Part shown: piece after piece, positions 1-5,501 of the stretch
Position numbering within the stretch: position 1 is the first letter of the stretch
Layout of the letters: each line of letters starts with the position of its first letter
Assembly: GCA_026416775.1 (NCBI GenBank)
Contig: JAOAEN010000066.1
Coordinates: forward strand, 1-7,155
DNA length: 7,155 nucleotides
From: Dehalococcoidales bacterium
GTDB taxonomy: Bacteria > Chloroflexota > Dehalococcoidia > Dehalococcoidales > RBG-16-60-22
Direction of reading: 5' to 3'
Translations under genes and position numbers: made by a program
Notes under the pieces: generated by a model
Seen by the model: the letters and a program-made list of their open reading frames with translations, nothing else
What the model was told of the DNA's origin: nothing
The model's database searches: none

Positions 1-1
1 G

Positions 2-655
2 AGGTACCAGCCGGCACGCATTGAAATCGAGGGCGACTGGTCTTCCGCCTCCTACCTGCTGGCACTGGGGGCAAGCTGTGGGAACATCGGCATCGACAAC
101 CTTGATAAGGCAAGCCTGCAGGGCGACCGCGTCATCCTGGAGCACCTGCGCAACATGGGGGTTGACGTCAGGGCTTCCGCCGGCATCGTTACCGCGCAGA
201 AAAGCCCCCTACGCGGCATCAATGCCGACCTTTCCGACTGCATCGACCTCCTGCCCACCATGGCAGTCCTTGCCGCTCAGGCGAACGGCAAGAGCGAATT
301 TACCGGTATTGAGCGGGCGCGGATCAAGGAGTCCAACCGGGTGCGGGCTGTCTTTGAGAACCTGAAACGGCTCGGTATTCAGGTCACCGAGATGGAAGAC
401 CGCCTCATCATCATCGGTGCCAAGACGCCGGTGCAGGAAGAGACCGCCAAGGAAAAAGCCCAGCGCGTCAACCTCGGCATCGCCACGGAACTTGATAGCT
501 ACGGTGACCACCGTATTGCCATGGCTTTCGGCGTGCTCGGGGCAGCGTGGGGTGGCATCACCATCAAGGGGGCAGAATGCGTCGCCAAGACATTCCCCAC
601 ATTCTGGGAAACGCTGGAAAGCGTGGGCGTGAAACTGGAGAGAAATGCAGAATAG
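2..655 (+). CDS. aroA: 3-phosphoshikimate 1-carboxyvinyltransferase (EPSP synthase), C-terminal half, 5' truncated by window edge
   Basis: This enzyme transfers the enolpyruvyl group of PEP to shikimate-3-phosphate, the sixth step of the cytosolic shikimate pathway. The frame is open from base 2 and gives 217 residues, so about half of a usual 430-residue protein is missing off the window. Visible family motifs are GDWSSASYLL (residues 11-20 of the fragment), the catalytic-Asp region DCIDLLPTMA (79-88), the complete EPSP synthase signature beginning RIKESNRV (107-114) and GDHRIAMAF (168-176). About 15 extra residues, rich in Lys, Glu and Gln, lie between the DRLII strand and the GDHR motif (roughly 140-165). 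I read this as a surface loop. The last 11 bases overlap aroC, so the two are probably translationally coupled. An ATG at 155 is internal and is not a start. Identification is firm; the glyphosate class cannot be judged without the N-terminal half. Confidence 0.97.
   Translation, partial: RYQPARIEIEGDWSSASYLLALGASCGNIGIDNLDKASLQGDRVILEHLRNMGVDVRASAGIVTAQKSPLRGINADLSDCIDLLPTMAVLAAQANGKSEFTGIERARIKESNRVRAVFENLKRLGIQVTEMEDRLIIIGAKTPVQEETAKEKAQRVNLGIATELDSYGDHRIAMAFGVLGAAWGGITIKGAECVAKTFPTFWETLESVGVKLERNAE
637..640 (+). promoter_or_regulatory. Ribosome binding site of aroC
   Basis: GGAG lies four bases before the aroC ATG at 645 and inside the final codons of aroA. It supports the ATG at 645 as the start, and so the 11-base overlap with aroA. 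Confidence 0.7.
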
Positions 656-1733
656 CCTGGGCACGTTCTTCACCGTGACGAGCTTCGGGGAAAGCCACGG
701 CTACGGCACCGGGGTCGTCGTTGACGGATGCCCCGCCGGGCTCCCCCTGAGGGCAGACGACATCCAGCGGGAACTCGAACGCCGCTACCCTCCCGGCCCC
801 GGTACTACCCCGCGCCGGGAACCAGACAGGGTGGAAATTCTTTCCGGGACCCTCGCCGACCATACCACCGGTGCCCCCATCTGCCTCATGGTAAGGAATA
901 AAGACTTTGATGATAGCGCCTACGAGGAACTGCGTCACAGACCGCGCCCCGGGCATGCCGATTACACCGCATCTGTCAGGTACGGCGGCTTTAACGACTG
1001 GCGGGGTGGCGGCAGATTCTCGGGGAGAATAACGGCGGGGTTCGTCATGGCAGGGGCGGTGGCAAAGAGGCTGCTGGGCAGGCTGGGGGTAGAGGTCTTT
1101 GCCCATACGGTTGCCATCGGGAGCATCAAAGCCGCCCCCCTTGACCACGCCGTGGTAAGAGAAAGGGCAATAGCCGACCCGCTCTACTGTGCCGACCACG
1201 AGGCATCGCGCCGGATGGCAGCCCTCATCACCGAGACGCAGCGCGCCGGCGATAGCCTCGGCGGGGTCATTGAAGGCATCGCCCTCAACGTGCCGGCAGG
1301 ACTCGGGGAGCCCGTCTTCGCCACACTTGATGGTGAGCTTGCCAGGGCGCTTTTTGCCATCCCGGCGGTGAAGGGGGTGGAGTTCGGAGCCGGCTTTGCT
1401 GCCGCGGCAATGAAGGGGTCGGAAAACAACGACCCGTTCACGATCAAGGACGGGAAGGTCACCACCGTGACCAACAATGCCGGCGGCATCCTCGGGGGCA
1501 TCTCCAGCGGCATGCCCATCGTGGTGAGGGTGGCGGTGAAGCCGGTGCCTTCCATCGCCCGTGAGCAGATGACGGTGGACATGAGGGAAATGAAACCCGC
1601 CACACTCAAGGTCACCGGCAGACATGACGCCTGCATCGTGCCCCGCGCCGTGCCGGCGGTGGAAGCGATGATGGCGATCGTGCTCTGCGATTTTGCCCTG
1701 GGGGCGGGGTTAATTCCGAGAGTGCTCAGATGA
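645..1733 (+). CDS. aroC: Chorismate synthase
   Basis: This enzyme converts EPSP to chorismate by anti-1,4-elimination of phosphate, using reduced FMN; it is the last step of the common aromatic pathway. The product has 362 residues, within the usual range. Motifs in order: GESHG (15-19, catalytic-type His18), DGCPAG (27-32), RR at 46-47 before a Pro/Gly-rich loop, RPGHADY (101-107, second conserved His104), GGGRFSGRITAGF (121-133, second family signature), NNAGGILGGISSGMP (277-291) and RHDACIVPRAVPAVE (326-340, third signature). Two small departures are visible: Ala329 where the family usually has Pro (RHDPC), and a PP pair in the loop that usually reads RRxPG. Neither touches a catalytic residue. 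The ATG at 645 has a GGAG ribosome site and places the typical N-terminus (SLGTFFTVTSFGESHG) directly after the start. The 3' end overlaps pheA by ATGA. Confidence 0.98.
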   Translation: MQNSLGTFFTVTSFGESHGYGTGVVVDGCPAGLPLRADDIQRELERRYPPGPGTTPRREPDRVEILSGTLADHTTGAPICLMVRNKDFDDSAYEELRHRPRPGHADYTASVRYGGFNDWRGGGRFSGRITAGFVMAGAVAKRLLGRLGVEVFAHTVAIGSIKAAPLDHAVVRERAIADPLYCADHEASRRMAALITETQRAGDSLGGVIEGIALNVPAGLGEPVFATLDGELARALFAIPAVKGVEFGAGFAAAAMKGSENNDPFTIKDGKVTTVTNNAGGILGGISSGMPIVVRVAVKPVPSIAREQMTVDMREMKPATLKVTGRHDACIVPRAVPAVEAMMAIVLCDFALGAGLIPRVLR

Positions 1734-2797
1734 ACATTGAAGAACTAAGGCAGAAAATTGACGAGCTTGACCGCAGGATTGTTGAGCTCCTTGCCGAGCG
1801 GCAGGCAATCTCCAGGGAAATCGGCAGGGGTAAGCGAAAGGTGAGCCGGGTGATTGAGGACAGGGAACGGGAGATAAGGGTCATCCGGAATGTCCGCCGC
1901 CTTGCCCGCGAGCTCCGCATAAGTCCCGGGGACGTGGAGAACATCTACCGCCAGATCATCGCCGCATCCAAAAACGTGCAGGGTGTTGCCGTTGCCTATC
2001 AGGGCGAGCCGGGTGCCTACTCCGAGGAAGCCGCCATCCGCTACTTCGGGGCTTCCACGAGGGGTATCCCGTGCGAGAGCCTGGACGGGGTCTTTGAGCT
2101 GGTGGAACGGGGAGAGGTGCCCTTCGCCATCGTGCCGGTGGAAAACTCGCTTGAGGGGAGCGTCGCCCGCGTCTATGACCTGCTTCTGGACTCACCGCTT
2201 ATGGTCTGCGGCGAGACCGAGCTGCGCGTCAGCCACTGCCTCATCGCACTTGAGGGTGCCAGCCTGGACTCCATACGGTTTGTCTACTCCCACCCGCAGG
2301 CGCTGGGGCAGAGCCGTAGCTTCCTGAAGAAGCTCAAAGCAGAGATCGTACCGTCTTCGGATACCGCCGGCAGCGTGCGCCTGATCAAAGAGCAGGGAAG
2401 GCTTGACTGTGCCGCGGTTGCCTCAAGCCGGGCGGCGGAACTTTACGGGATGAAGATCCTGGCAAGGGAAATCGAGGACAACCCCCACAACTTCACGCGC
2501 TTCTTTGTCCTCTCCAAGGAAGATTCCCCGCCCACCGGCAATGACAAGACATCCATCGTCTTCTCGCTGAGGCACAAGCCGGGGGCACTCTATGCCTGCC
2601 TTGGCGAATTTGCCCGCAGGGACGTGAACCTGACAAAGCTGGAAAGCCGCCCCACCCGCCACCAGCCATGGGAATACAATTTCTACATGGACTTTATCGG
2701 GCACCGCGAGGAAAAGAATGTCGCCGAGGCACTAGCGGCGCTCCAGGAACACGCGATGTTCGTGAAGATACTCGGCTCCTATCCGAGGGCAGGATAG
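1730..2797 (+). CDS. pheA: Bifunctional chorismate mutase / prephenate dehydratase (P-protein) with C-terminal ACT domain
   Basis: This fused enzyme takes chorismate to prephenate and then to phenylpyruvate, the phenylalanine branch. The product has 355 residues. Residues 1-84 are an AroQ-type helical chorismate mutase; by alignment with the E. coli P-protein, Arg7, Arg24, Lys35, Arg45, Glu46 and Gln84 match its active-site Arg11, Arg28, Lys39, Arg51, Glu52 and Gln88. Residues 86-262 are prephenate dehydratase, with YQGEPGAYS (90-98), VPVENSLEGSV (135-145), SHPQALGQ (187-194) and the catalytic TRF motif (256-258). Residues 273-350 are an ACT domain with GALYxxL (285-291) and ESRP (305-308), the signatures of phenylalanine binding, so feedback inhibition by Phe is expected. 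The start codon overlaps the aroC stop (ATGA). I see no strong ribosome site upstream, which points to coupled re-initiation. No attenuator or leader peptide can be fitted between aroC and pheA. Confidence 0.98.
   Translation: MNIEELRQKIDELDRRIVELLAERQAISREIGRGKRKVSRVIEDREREIRVIRNVRRLARELRISPGDVENIYRQIIAASKNVQGVAVAYQGEPGAYSEEAAIRYFGASTRGIPCESLDGVFELVERGEVPFAIVPVENSLEGSVARVYDLLLDSPLMVCGETELRVSHCLIALEGASLDSIRFVYSHPQALGQSRSFLKKLKAEIVPSSDTAGSVRLIKEQGRLDCAAVASSRAAELYGMKILAREIEDNPHNFTRFFVLSKEDSPPTGNDKTSIVFSLRHKPGALYACLGEFARRDVNLTKLESRPTRHQPWEYNFYMDFIGHREEKNVAEALAALQEHAMFVKILGSYPRAG
2771..2797. other. Two overlapping, mutually exclusive small hairpins at the convergent 3' ends
   Basis: CTCGG (2771-2775) can pair with CCGAG (2783-2787), and CTATCC (2779-2784) can pair with GGATAG (2792-2797). 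The stems share bases, so only one forms at a time. They sit over the last codons of pheA. The gap to the converging gene is only 8 bases. Neither hairpin is followed by a T run on either strand, so this is not a classical intrinsic terminator, and chance is a fair explanation. Confidence 0.25.
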
Positions 2798-2805
2798 CAC
2801 AGGGG

Positions 2806-3135
2806 CTACTTCGTCTCGTAGCTACCGAAGATAAAGTCGAGGTCAGCCTGAAGGGCATTCAGCTTCTCGCGGGGAAAGAGCGTCTCATCAACATCAATCA
2901 TGAGCCTGGTCTCCCCCCTCGTCGAGCCGACCATGTGCACGAGGACGCACTCCCTGTCCCCGATCCTGAAGGTCATGGTGCTGCGGGTGATGAAAGATGC
3001 GGTATCGTCCGGCTGGGTATAGGTCTCCAGCTTGCTTTCCCCGAGGACTGCCCCCTGCTTCAGGATGAAGTCTCTTATCTCCGCGCTGAGAAGCTCGGGG
3101 TTCACCTCACGGTAGGTCTTGCGTATCTGCAGCAT
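2806..3135 (-). CDS. Small protein of unknown function (109 aa)
   Basis: I do not recognise this family. The product is slightly acidic (about 18 Asp/Glu against 14 Lys/Arg), has one Cys, and shows no signal peptide or membrane segment, so it is probably cytosolic. By eye the order is an N-terminal helix (about 10-28), two or three beta strands (about 35-58 and 62-84, alternating hydrophobic and polar, with TRSTMTFRI and ECVLVHMV), then a C-terminal amphipathic helix (about 87-104). That resembles a compact alpha-beta fold, but no catalytic motif stands out. Support for a real gene: AGGGGG seven bases before the ATG, a TTGAAG-17-TATCAT promoter just upstream, and hydrophobic patterning absent from the opposite frame. 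It lies after rho on the same strand but probably has its own promoter. It ends 8 bases from the pheA stop. Function unknown. Confidence 0.75.
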   Translation of the reverse strand: MLQIRKTYREVNPELLSAEIRDFILKQGAVLGESKLETYTQPDDTASFITRSTMTFRIGDRECVLVHMVGSTRGETRLMIDVDETLFPREKLNALQADLDFIFGSYETK

Positions 3136-3142
3136 AAATCCG

Positions 3143-3148
3143 CCCCCT
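3143..3148 (-). promoter_or_regulatory. Ribosome binding site of the 109-aa gene
   Basis: The minus strand reads AGGGGG seven bases before the ATG at 3135. This supports that start over the in-frame alternatives and is one of the main reasons to accept the gene. Confidence 0.65.
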
Positions 3149-3160
3149 GTTCTGTGTTAT

Positions 3161-3189
3161 ATGATATGCCTAAAATGAAGTTTCTTCAA
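3161..3189 (-). promoter_or_regulatory. Sigma70-type promoter for the 109-aa gene
   Basis: On the minus strand TTGAAG (3189-3184, 4 of 6 to TTGACA) is followed after exactly 17 bases by TATCAT (3166-3161, 5 of 6 to TATAAT). Transcription would begin near 3154 and give a leader of about 20 bases that contains the ribosome site. The stretch is clearly more AT-rich than its surroundings. This is a sequence match only. Confidence 0.55.
3176..3188. repeat. Short perfect inverted repeat overlapping the -35 box
   Basis: TGAAG-TTT-CTTCA is a perfect five-base inverted repeat around a three-base centre. It covers most of the -35 hexamer and part of the spacer of the predicted promoter. The position suits an operator for a dimeric repressor, but a repeat this short can arise by chance. 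Confidence 0.3.
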
Positions 3190-3235
3190 GGAGCAACAAG
3201 AATCCTGCTTTTAGTCCCCTCACATGGCTGCACCT

Positions 3236-3255
3236 GCGGGACCGATAGATCCCGC
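3236..3255. other. Isolated hairpin in the intergenic region
   Basis: GCGGGA (3236-3241) and TCCCGC (3250-3255) form a perfect six-base GC-rich stem around an eight-base loop. On the plus strand it is followed by a loose T-rich stretch (ATTCTTTT); on the minus strand there is no T run. It lies upstream of the predicted promoter of the 109-aa gene. Its role is unknown; it could help block transcription passing in either direction. Confidence 0.35.
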
Positions 3256-3331
3256 CCCATTCTTTTCGCCATATAACTACGGGGCTTCAGCGGTACCTGT
3301 AACCGGGAAAAGATGCGGGCGGCAAGCAGGC

Positions 3332-3365
3332 AAAAAGACGCAGGCACGAAAGACGATTATGCGTC
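3332..3365 (-). terminator. Intrinsic terminator candidate of the pyrG-talC-rho operon
   Basis: On the minus strand GACGCA (3365-3360) pairs perfectly with TGCGTC (3342-3337) and is followed at once by five T (3336-3332). The loop is long at 17 bases. It begins about 60 bases after the rho stop, the right place to end this operon. The T run and location make it the best terminator in the window. Confidence 0.55.
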
Positions 3366-3383
3366 AGGAAAGACCCTACCTGT

Positions 3384-3404
3384 CCTGCCACGAAAAAGGG
3401 CAGG
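3384..3404. other. Hairpin in the rho 3' untranslated region
   Basis: CCTGCC (3384-3389) and GGCAGG (3399-3404) form a six-base stem with a nine-base loop. There is no T run directly after it on the minus strand. It may protect the 3' end of the rho message or add to the terminator downstream. Confidence 0.3.
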
Positions 3405-3411
3405 GGCGGAG

Positions 3412-3428
3412 AAAAAAGCCCCGGGCCT
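3412..3428 (-). terminator. Weak intrinsic terminator at the rho stop codon
   Basis: On the minus strand AGGCC and GGCTT can form a five-pair stem (one G-U pair) around a three-base loop, starting inside the TAG stop and running into six T (3417-3412). The stem is short and shares bases with the stop codon, so it is at best a partial terminator. Confidence 0.3.
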
Positions 3429-4782
3429 AGATCTCGCGGTTGAGCGTGGCAAGGAACTCGGCGTTAGTCTTCGTCTTACGCATGCGCTCAAGGACGCGCT
3501 CCGTCCCCTCAACGAAGTTGTTCGGCTCGGAGGCGATGATCCCCACCATGCGCCGCAGCAGCCATACCTGCCGCAGCGTCTCCTCACCGAGGAGGAGCTC
3601 CTCGCGGCGCGTGCCGCTGCGCTGGATGTCCACCGCCGGAAAGATCCGCCGCTCGGAAAGCCTGCGATCAAGATGGAGCTCCATGTTACCGGTGCCCTTG
3701 AACTCCTCGTAGATGAGGTCGTCCATGCGGCTGCCGGTATCAATGAGACACGTGGCGATAATGGTGAGGCTGCCACCCTCAACGGTATTACGGGCAGCCC
3801 CGAAAAAGCGCTTGGCCGGATGCAGTGCCGCCGGGTCAATACCGCCGGAAAGCGTGCGGCCGCTTGATGGCATCGCCAGGTTATAGGCACGGGTAAGGCG
3901 CGTGATGCCGTCAAGGAGGATGACGACGTCCTTGCCGCTTTCCACGAGGCGTTTTGCCCTCTCAAGGGCAAGCTCGGCGACGCGCGTCTGGTTTTCCACC
4001 ATCTCATCAAAGGTGGCAGCGATAACCTCTCCCTTGACGGAGCGTTTCATATCGGTCACCTCCTCCGGGCGCTCTCCGATGAGGCAGACCATGAGGTGGA
4101 TATCGCTGTAATTGGCGGCAATGGCATTGGCGATTGACTTGAGAAGCAGGGTCTTGCCGGCCTTGGGCGGTGCCACGATAAGCCCGCGCTGCCCGCGCCC
4201 GATGGGGGCAATGAGGTTGATAAGCCGGGTGGAAAGGTCCGCGGGCGAATGCTCAAGGTTGATCAGCTTATCGGGGAAGGTGGGGGTGAGCGAGGTAAAA
4301 GGCTGGCGGTTTTTCACCGTCTCCGGGTCAAGCCCGTTGATGGAGATCACCTGAAGCAGGCTGAAGTACTTCTCATTGCTCTTCGGCGGTCGCCCGATGC
4401 CGGTAACAAGGTCACCATTACGCAGCCCGAAGCGTCTTATCTGCGATGGGGAAATATAAACGTCCGTCTGGCTGGGAAGAAGCGTCTCCTGCCTCAGGAA
4501 ACCGTAGCCATCGGGCATGATCTCAAGGATGCCGCTGCAGAGGATATTGCCCTGCTCCGCCCCCAGCACCTCAAGAAGCCGCAGGATGATCTCGTGCTTC
4601 TTCATGCTGGCAGAAACGGCAACTCCCTTTTCCTTTGCCAGCTCAAGGAGCTCTTCCTTGGTCTTGCCTTCAAGCTCCGCAAGCCCGACCCCGGTCCCGG
4701 GCAGCGCACTGGCACCGGAGTTAGCCGCCGCCCCGGCAGGAGCAGCTTCAGCATTGTGGTTTGCGTTGTTGTTCATCTCCAT
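3427..4782 (-). CDS. rho: Transcription termination factor Rho
   Basis: Rho is a ring-shaped hexameric RNA helicase that binds C-rich nascent RNA and removes RNA polymerase. The product has 451 residues (E. coli 419). Residues 1-32 are a low-complexity Asn/Ala/Gly-rich tail; 33-75 the helical Rho-N domain; about 80-152 the cold-shock-like RNA-binding domain, with DGYGFLR (91-97) and SPSQIRRFGLRNGD (111-124). The ATPase core has Walker A APPKAGKT (204-211, Lys210), GERPEEVTDM (236-245, catalytic Glu237), Walker B VVILLDG (286-292, Asp291), the Q loop near SGGIDPAALH (312-321), the R loop near GSRMDD (350-355) and the arginine finger in SGTR (Arg392). A constant offset of 26 aligns the core with E. 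coli and puts Gly at 236 and 292, where E. coli has Asp210 and Ser266. The ATG at 4782 follows GAGGTGG. An in-frame ATG two codons later is less well spaced. It is the last gene of the pyrG-talC-rho unit. Confidence 0.99.
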   Translation of the reverse strand: MEMNNNANHNAEAAPAGAAANSGASALPGTGVGLAELEGKTKEELLELAKEKGVAVSASMKKHEIILRLLEVLGAEQGNILCSGILEIMPDGYGFLRQETLLPSQTDVYISPSQIRRFGLRNGDLVTGIGRPPKSNEKYFSLLQVISINGLDPETVKNRQPFTSLTPTFPDKLINLEHSPADLSTRLINLIAPIGRGQRGLIVAPPKAGKTLLLKSIANAIAANYSDIHLMVCLIGERPEEVTDMKRSVKGEVIAATFDEMVENQTRVAELALERAKRLVESGKDVVILLDGITRLTRAYNLAMPSSGRTLSGGIDPAALHPAKRFFGAARNTVEGGSLTIIATCLIDTGSRMDDLIYEEFKGTGNMELHLDRRLSERRIFPAVDIQRSGTRREELLLGEETLRQVWLLRRMVGIIASEPNNFVEGTERVLERMRKTKTNAEFLATLNREI

Positions 4783-4786
4783 GGTT

Positions 4787-4793
4787 CCACCTC
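4787..4793 (-). promoter_or_regulatory. Ribosome binding site of rho
   Basis: GAGGTGG on the minus strand sits four bases before the ATG at 4782 and ten before the second in-frame ATG at 4776. Either start could be used; the spacing slightly favours the first. Confidence 0.6.
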
Positions 4794-4810
4794 GTTTCCC
4801 CCATCGCCGC

Positions 4811-4825
4811 GGAGGAAGAAGAAAG
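4811..4825 (-). promoter_or_regulatory. Pyrimidine-only tract in the rho leader
   Basis: The 47-base gap between talC and rho carries 15 consecutive C/T bases on the transcribed (minus) sense, with a TTC repeat. Unstructured YC-rich RNA is what the Rho primary site binds, so it could serve in self-regulation of rho. That role is inference. E. coli rho is autoregulated through its leader, but by a much longer one. Confidence 0.25.
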
Positions 4826-4829
4826 TATT

Positions 4830-5489
4830 TTAGCGGTTATCCTTCGCCACAGATTTCCAGTCGGCGAGGAAACGCCTGATGCCGATATCCGTCATCGGGT
4901 GCTGGATCATCTGCATGAGCACGCTGTAGGGCACGGTAGCAATATCCGCCCCCGCCATTGCGGCATAGGTCACATGCATGGGGTGCCGGATGCTTGCCGC
5001 AATCACCTGGGCTTCAAGCCCGGGATAGTTGCCCAGGACAGCCAGCGTGTCCTCAAGCACCTGGATCCCGTCCTGACCGATGTCATCGAGCCTCCCGATA
5101 AAAATGCTCACGTAGCTTGCCCCGGCGATCGCGGCAAGGAGGGCCTGGTTCGGGGAAAAGCAGAGCGTCATGTTCACCCTGATCCCTTCGGCAGCAAGCA
5201 CCTTCGTCGCTTTGAGCCCCTCGGGAGTGATCGGGACCTTGATGTTCACGTTGGGCGCCCACGCGGCCTTGAAGCGCGCCTCTTTCACGATTTCATCCGC
5301 CGTCTCGGAAAGCACCTCGACGGAGACCGGCCCATCAACAATCTCGCAGATTTTCTTCGTTACCGTCTCGTAATCGGCGCTGCCCTCGCGGGCAAGAAGC
5401 GTGGGGTTGGTCGTCACCCCGCTGATGATACCGAGCGCCTTTGCCTGCCTTATCTGCTCAATATTGGCGGTATCAAGGAATATCTGCAT
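4830..5489 (-). CDS. talC: Transaldolase, small TalC/FSA (MipB) type
   Basis: This enzyme moves a dihydroxyacetone unit between sugar phosphates in the non-oxidative pentose phosphate pathway. The product has 219 residues, the normal size of the short TalC/FSA group (the classical TalB type is about 315). Motifs: FLDTAN (4-9, Asp6), GVTTNPTLL (24-32, Thr26 and Asn28), NIKVPIT (82-88) with Schiff-base Lys84, YVSIFIGRLDDIG (126-138) and AASIRHP (164-170). Phe130 aligns with E. coli FsaA Tyr131 and TalB Phe178, the residue that separates the two activities; Phe points to transaldolase rather than fructose-6-phosphate aldolase. Arg133 and Arg168 fit phosphate-binding positions. The ATG at 5489 has a strong AAGGAGG site in the 12-base gap after pyrG. 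It shares an operon with pyrG and rho. Databases may label it fsa or tal; the family is certain, the exact activity inferred. Confidence 0.95.
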   Translation of the reverse strand: MQIFLDTANIEQIRQAKALGIISGVTTNPTLLAREGSADYETVTKKICEIVDGPVSVEVLSETADEIVKEARFKAAWAPNVNIKVPITPEGLKATKVLAAEGIRVNMTLCFSPNQALLAAIAGASYVSIFIGRLDDIGQDGIQVLEDTLAVLGNYPGLEAQVIAASIRHPMHVTYAAMAGADIATVPYSVLMQMIQHPMTDIGIRRFLADWKSVAKDNR

Positions 5490-5493
5490 AGGT

Positions 5494-5500
5494 CCTCCTT
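5494..5500 (-). promoter_or_regulatory. Strong ribosome binding site of talC
   Basis: AAGGAGG, close to a perfect anti-16S match, lies four bases before the talC ATG at 5489, within the 12-base gap after the pyrG stop. It is the strongest ribosome site in the window and suggests that talC is translated well on its own. Confidence 0.8.
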
Positions 5501-5501
5501 A

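Larger units (their letters stand above)
3136..3426. other. Intergenic region between rho and the 109-aa gene
   Basis: This 291-base gap holds no convincing gene. Small plus-strand frames that cross it lack ribosome sites and recognisable protein patterns. From the rho side it holds a weak hairpin with a T run at the rho stop, a six-base stem at 3384-3404, a strong terminator candidate at 3332-3365 and a six-base stem at 3236-3255. The promoter and ribosome site of the 109-aa gene follow. No tRNA, riboswitch core or rpmE gene (often found after rho) is visible here. Confidence 0.7.

Noticed and set aside
564..1625. Minus-strand 353-codon open frame opposite aroC
   Set aside because: It is in exact antisense register with aroC; the product is His/Gly/Pro-rich with no family pattern. 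It is an effect of codon bias.
1690..1733. Attenuator or leader peptide controlling pheA
   Set aside because: pheA starts within the aroC stop codon, so there is no room for a leader; the sequence before it codes for conserved aroC residues.
2668..3276. Plus-strand 202-codon frame opposite the 109-aa gene
   Set aside because: It starts inside pheA in another frame, is in antisense register with the minus-strand gene, and has no ribosome site. The minus-strand gene has a promoter and a ribosome site.
3224..3430. Plus-strand 68-codon frame in the gap after rho
   Set aside because: No ribosome site; composition is highly basic and low in pattern, and the region is better explained as untranslated sequence with hairpins.
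4680..4782. Asn/Ala-rich N-terminus of Rho as a prion-like or phase-separating domain
   Set aside because: Only about 32 residues long; longer Asn-rich insertions are needed for such behaviour in other Rho proteins, so this is more likely a flexible tail.
4824..4870. TAAAAT at the end of talC as a -10 box for a rho-specific promoter
   Set aside because: No acceptable -35 hexamer is found 16-18 bases upstream; the match comes from the stop codon and AT-rich flank.
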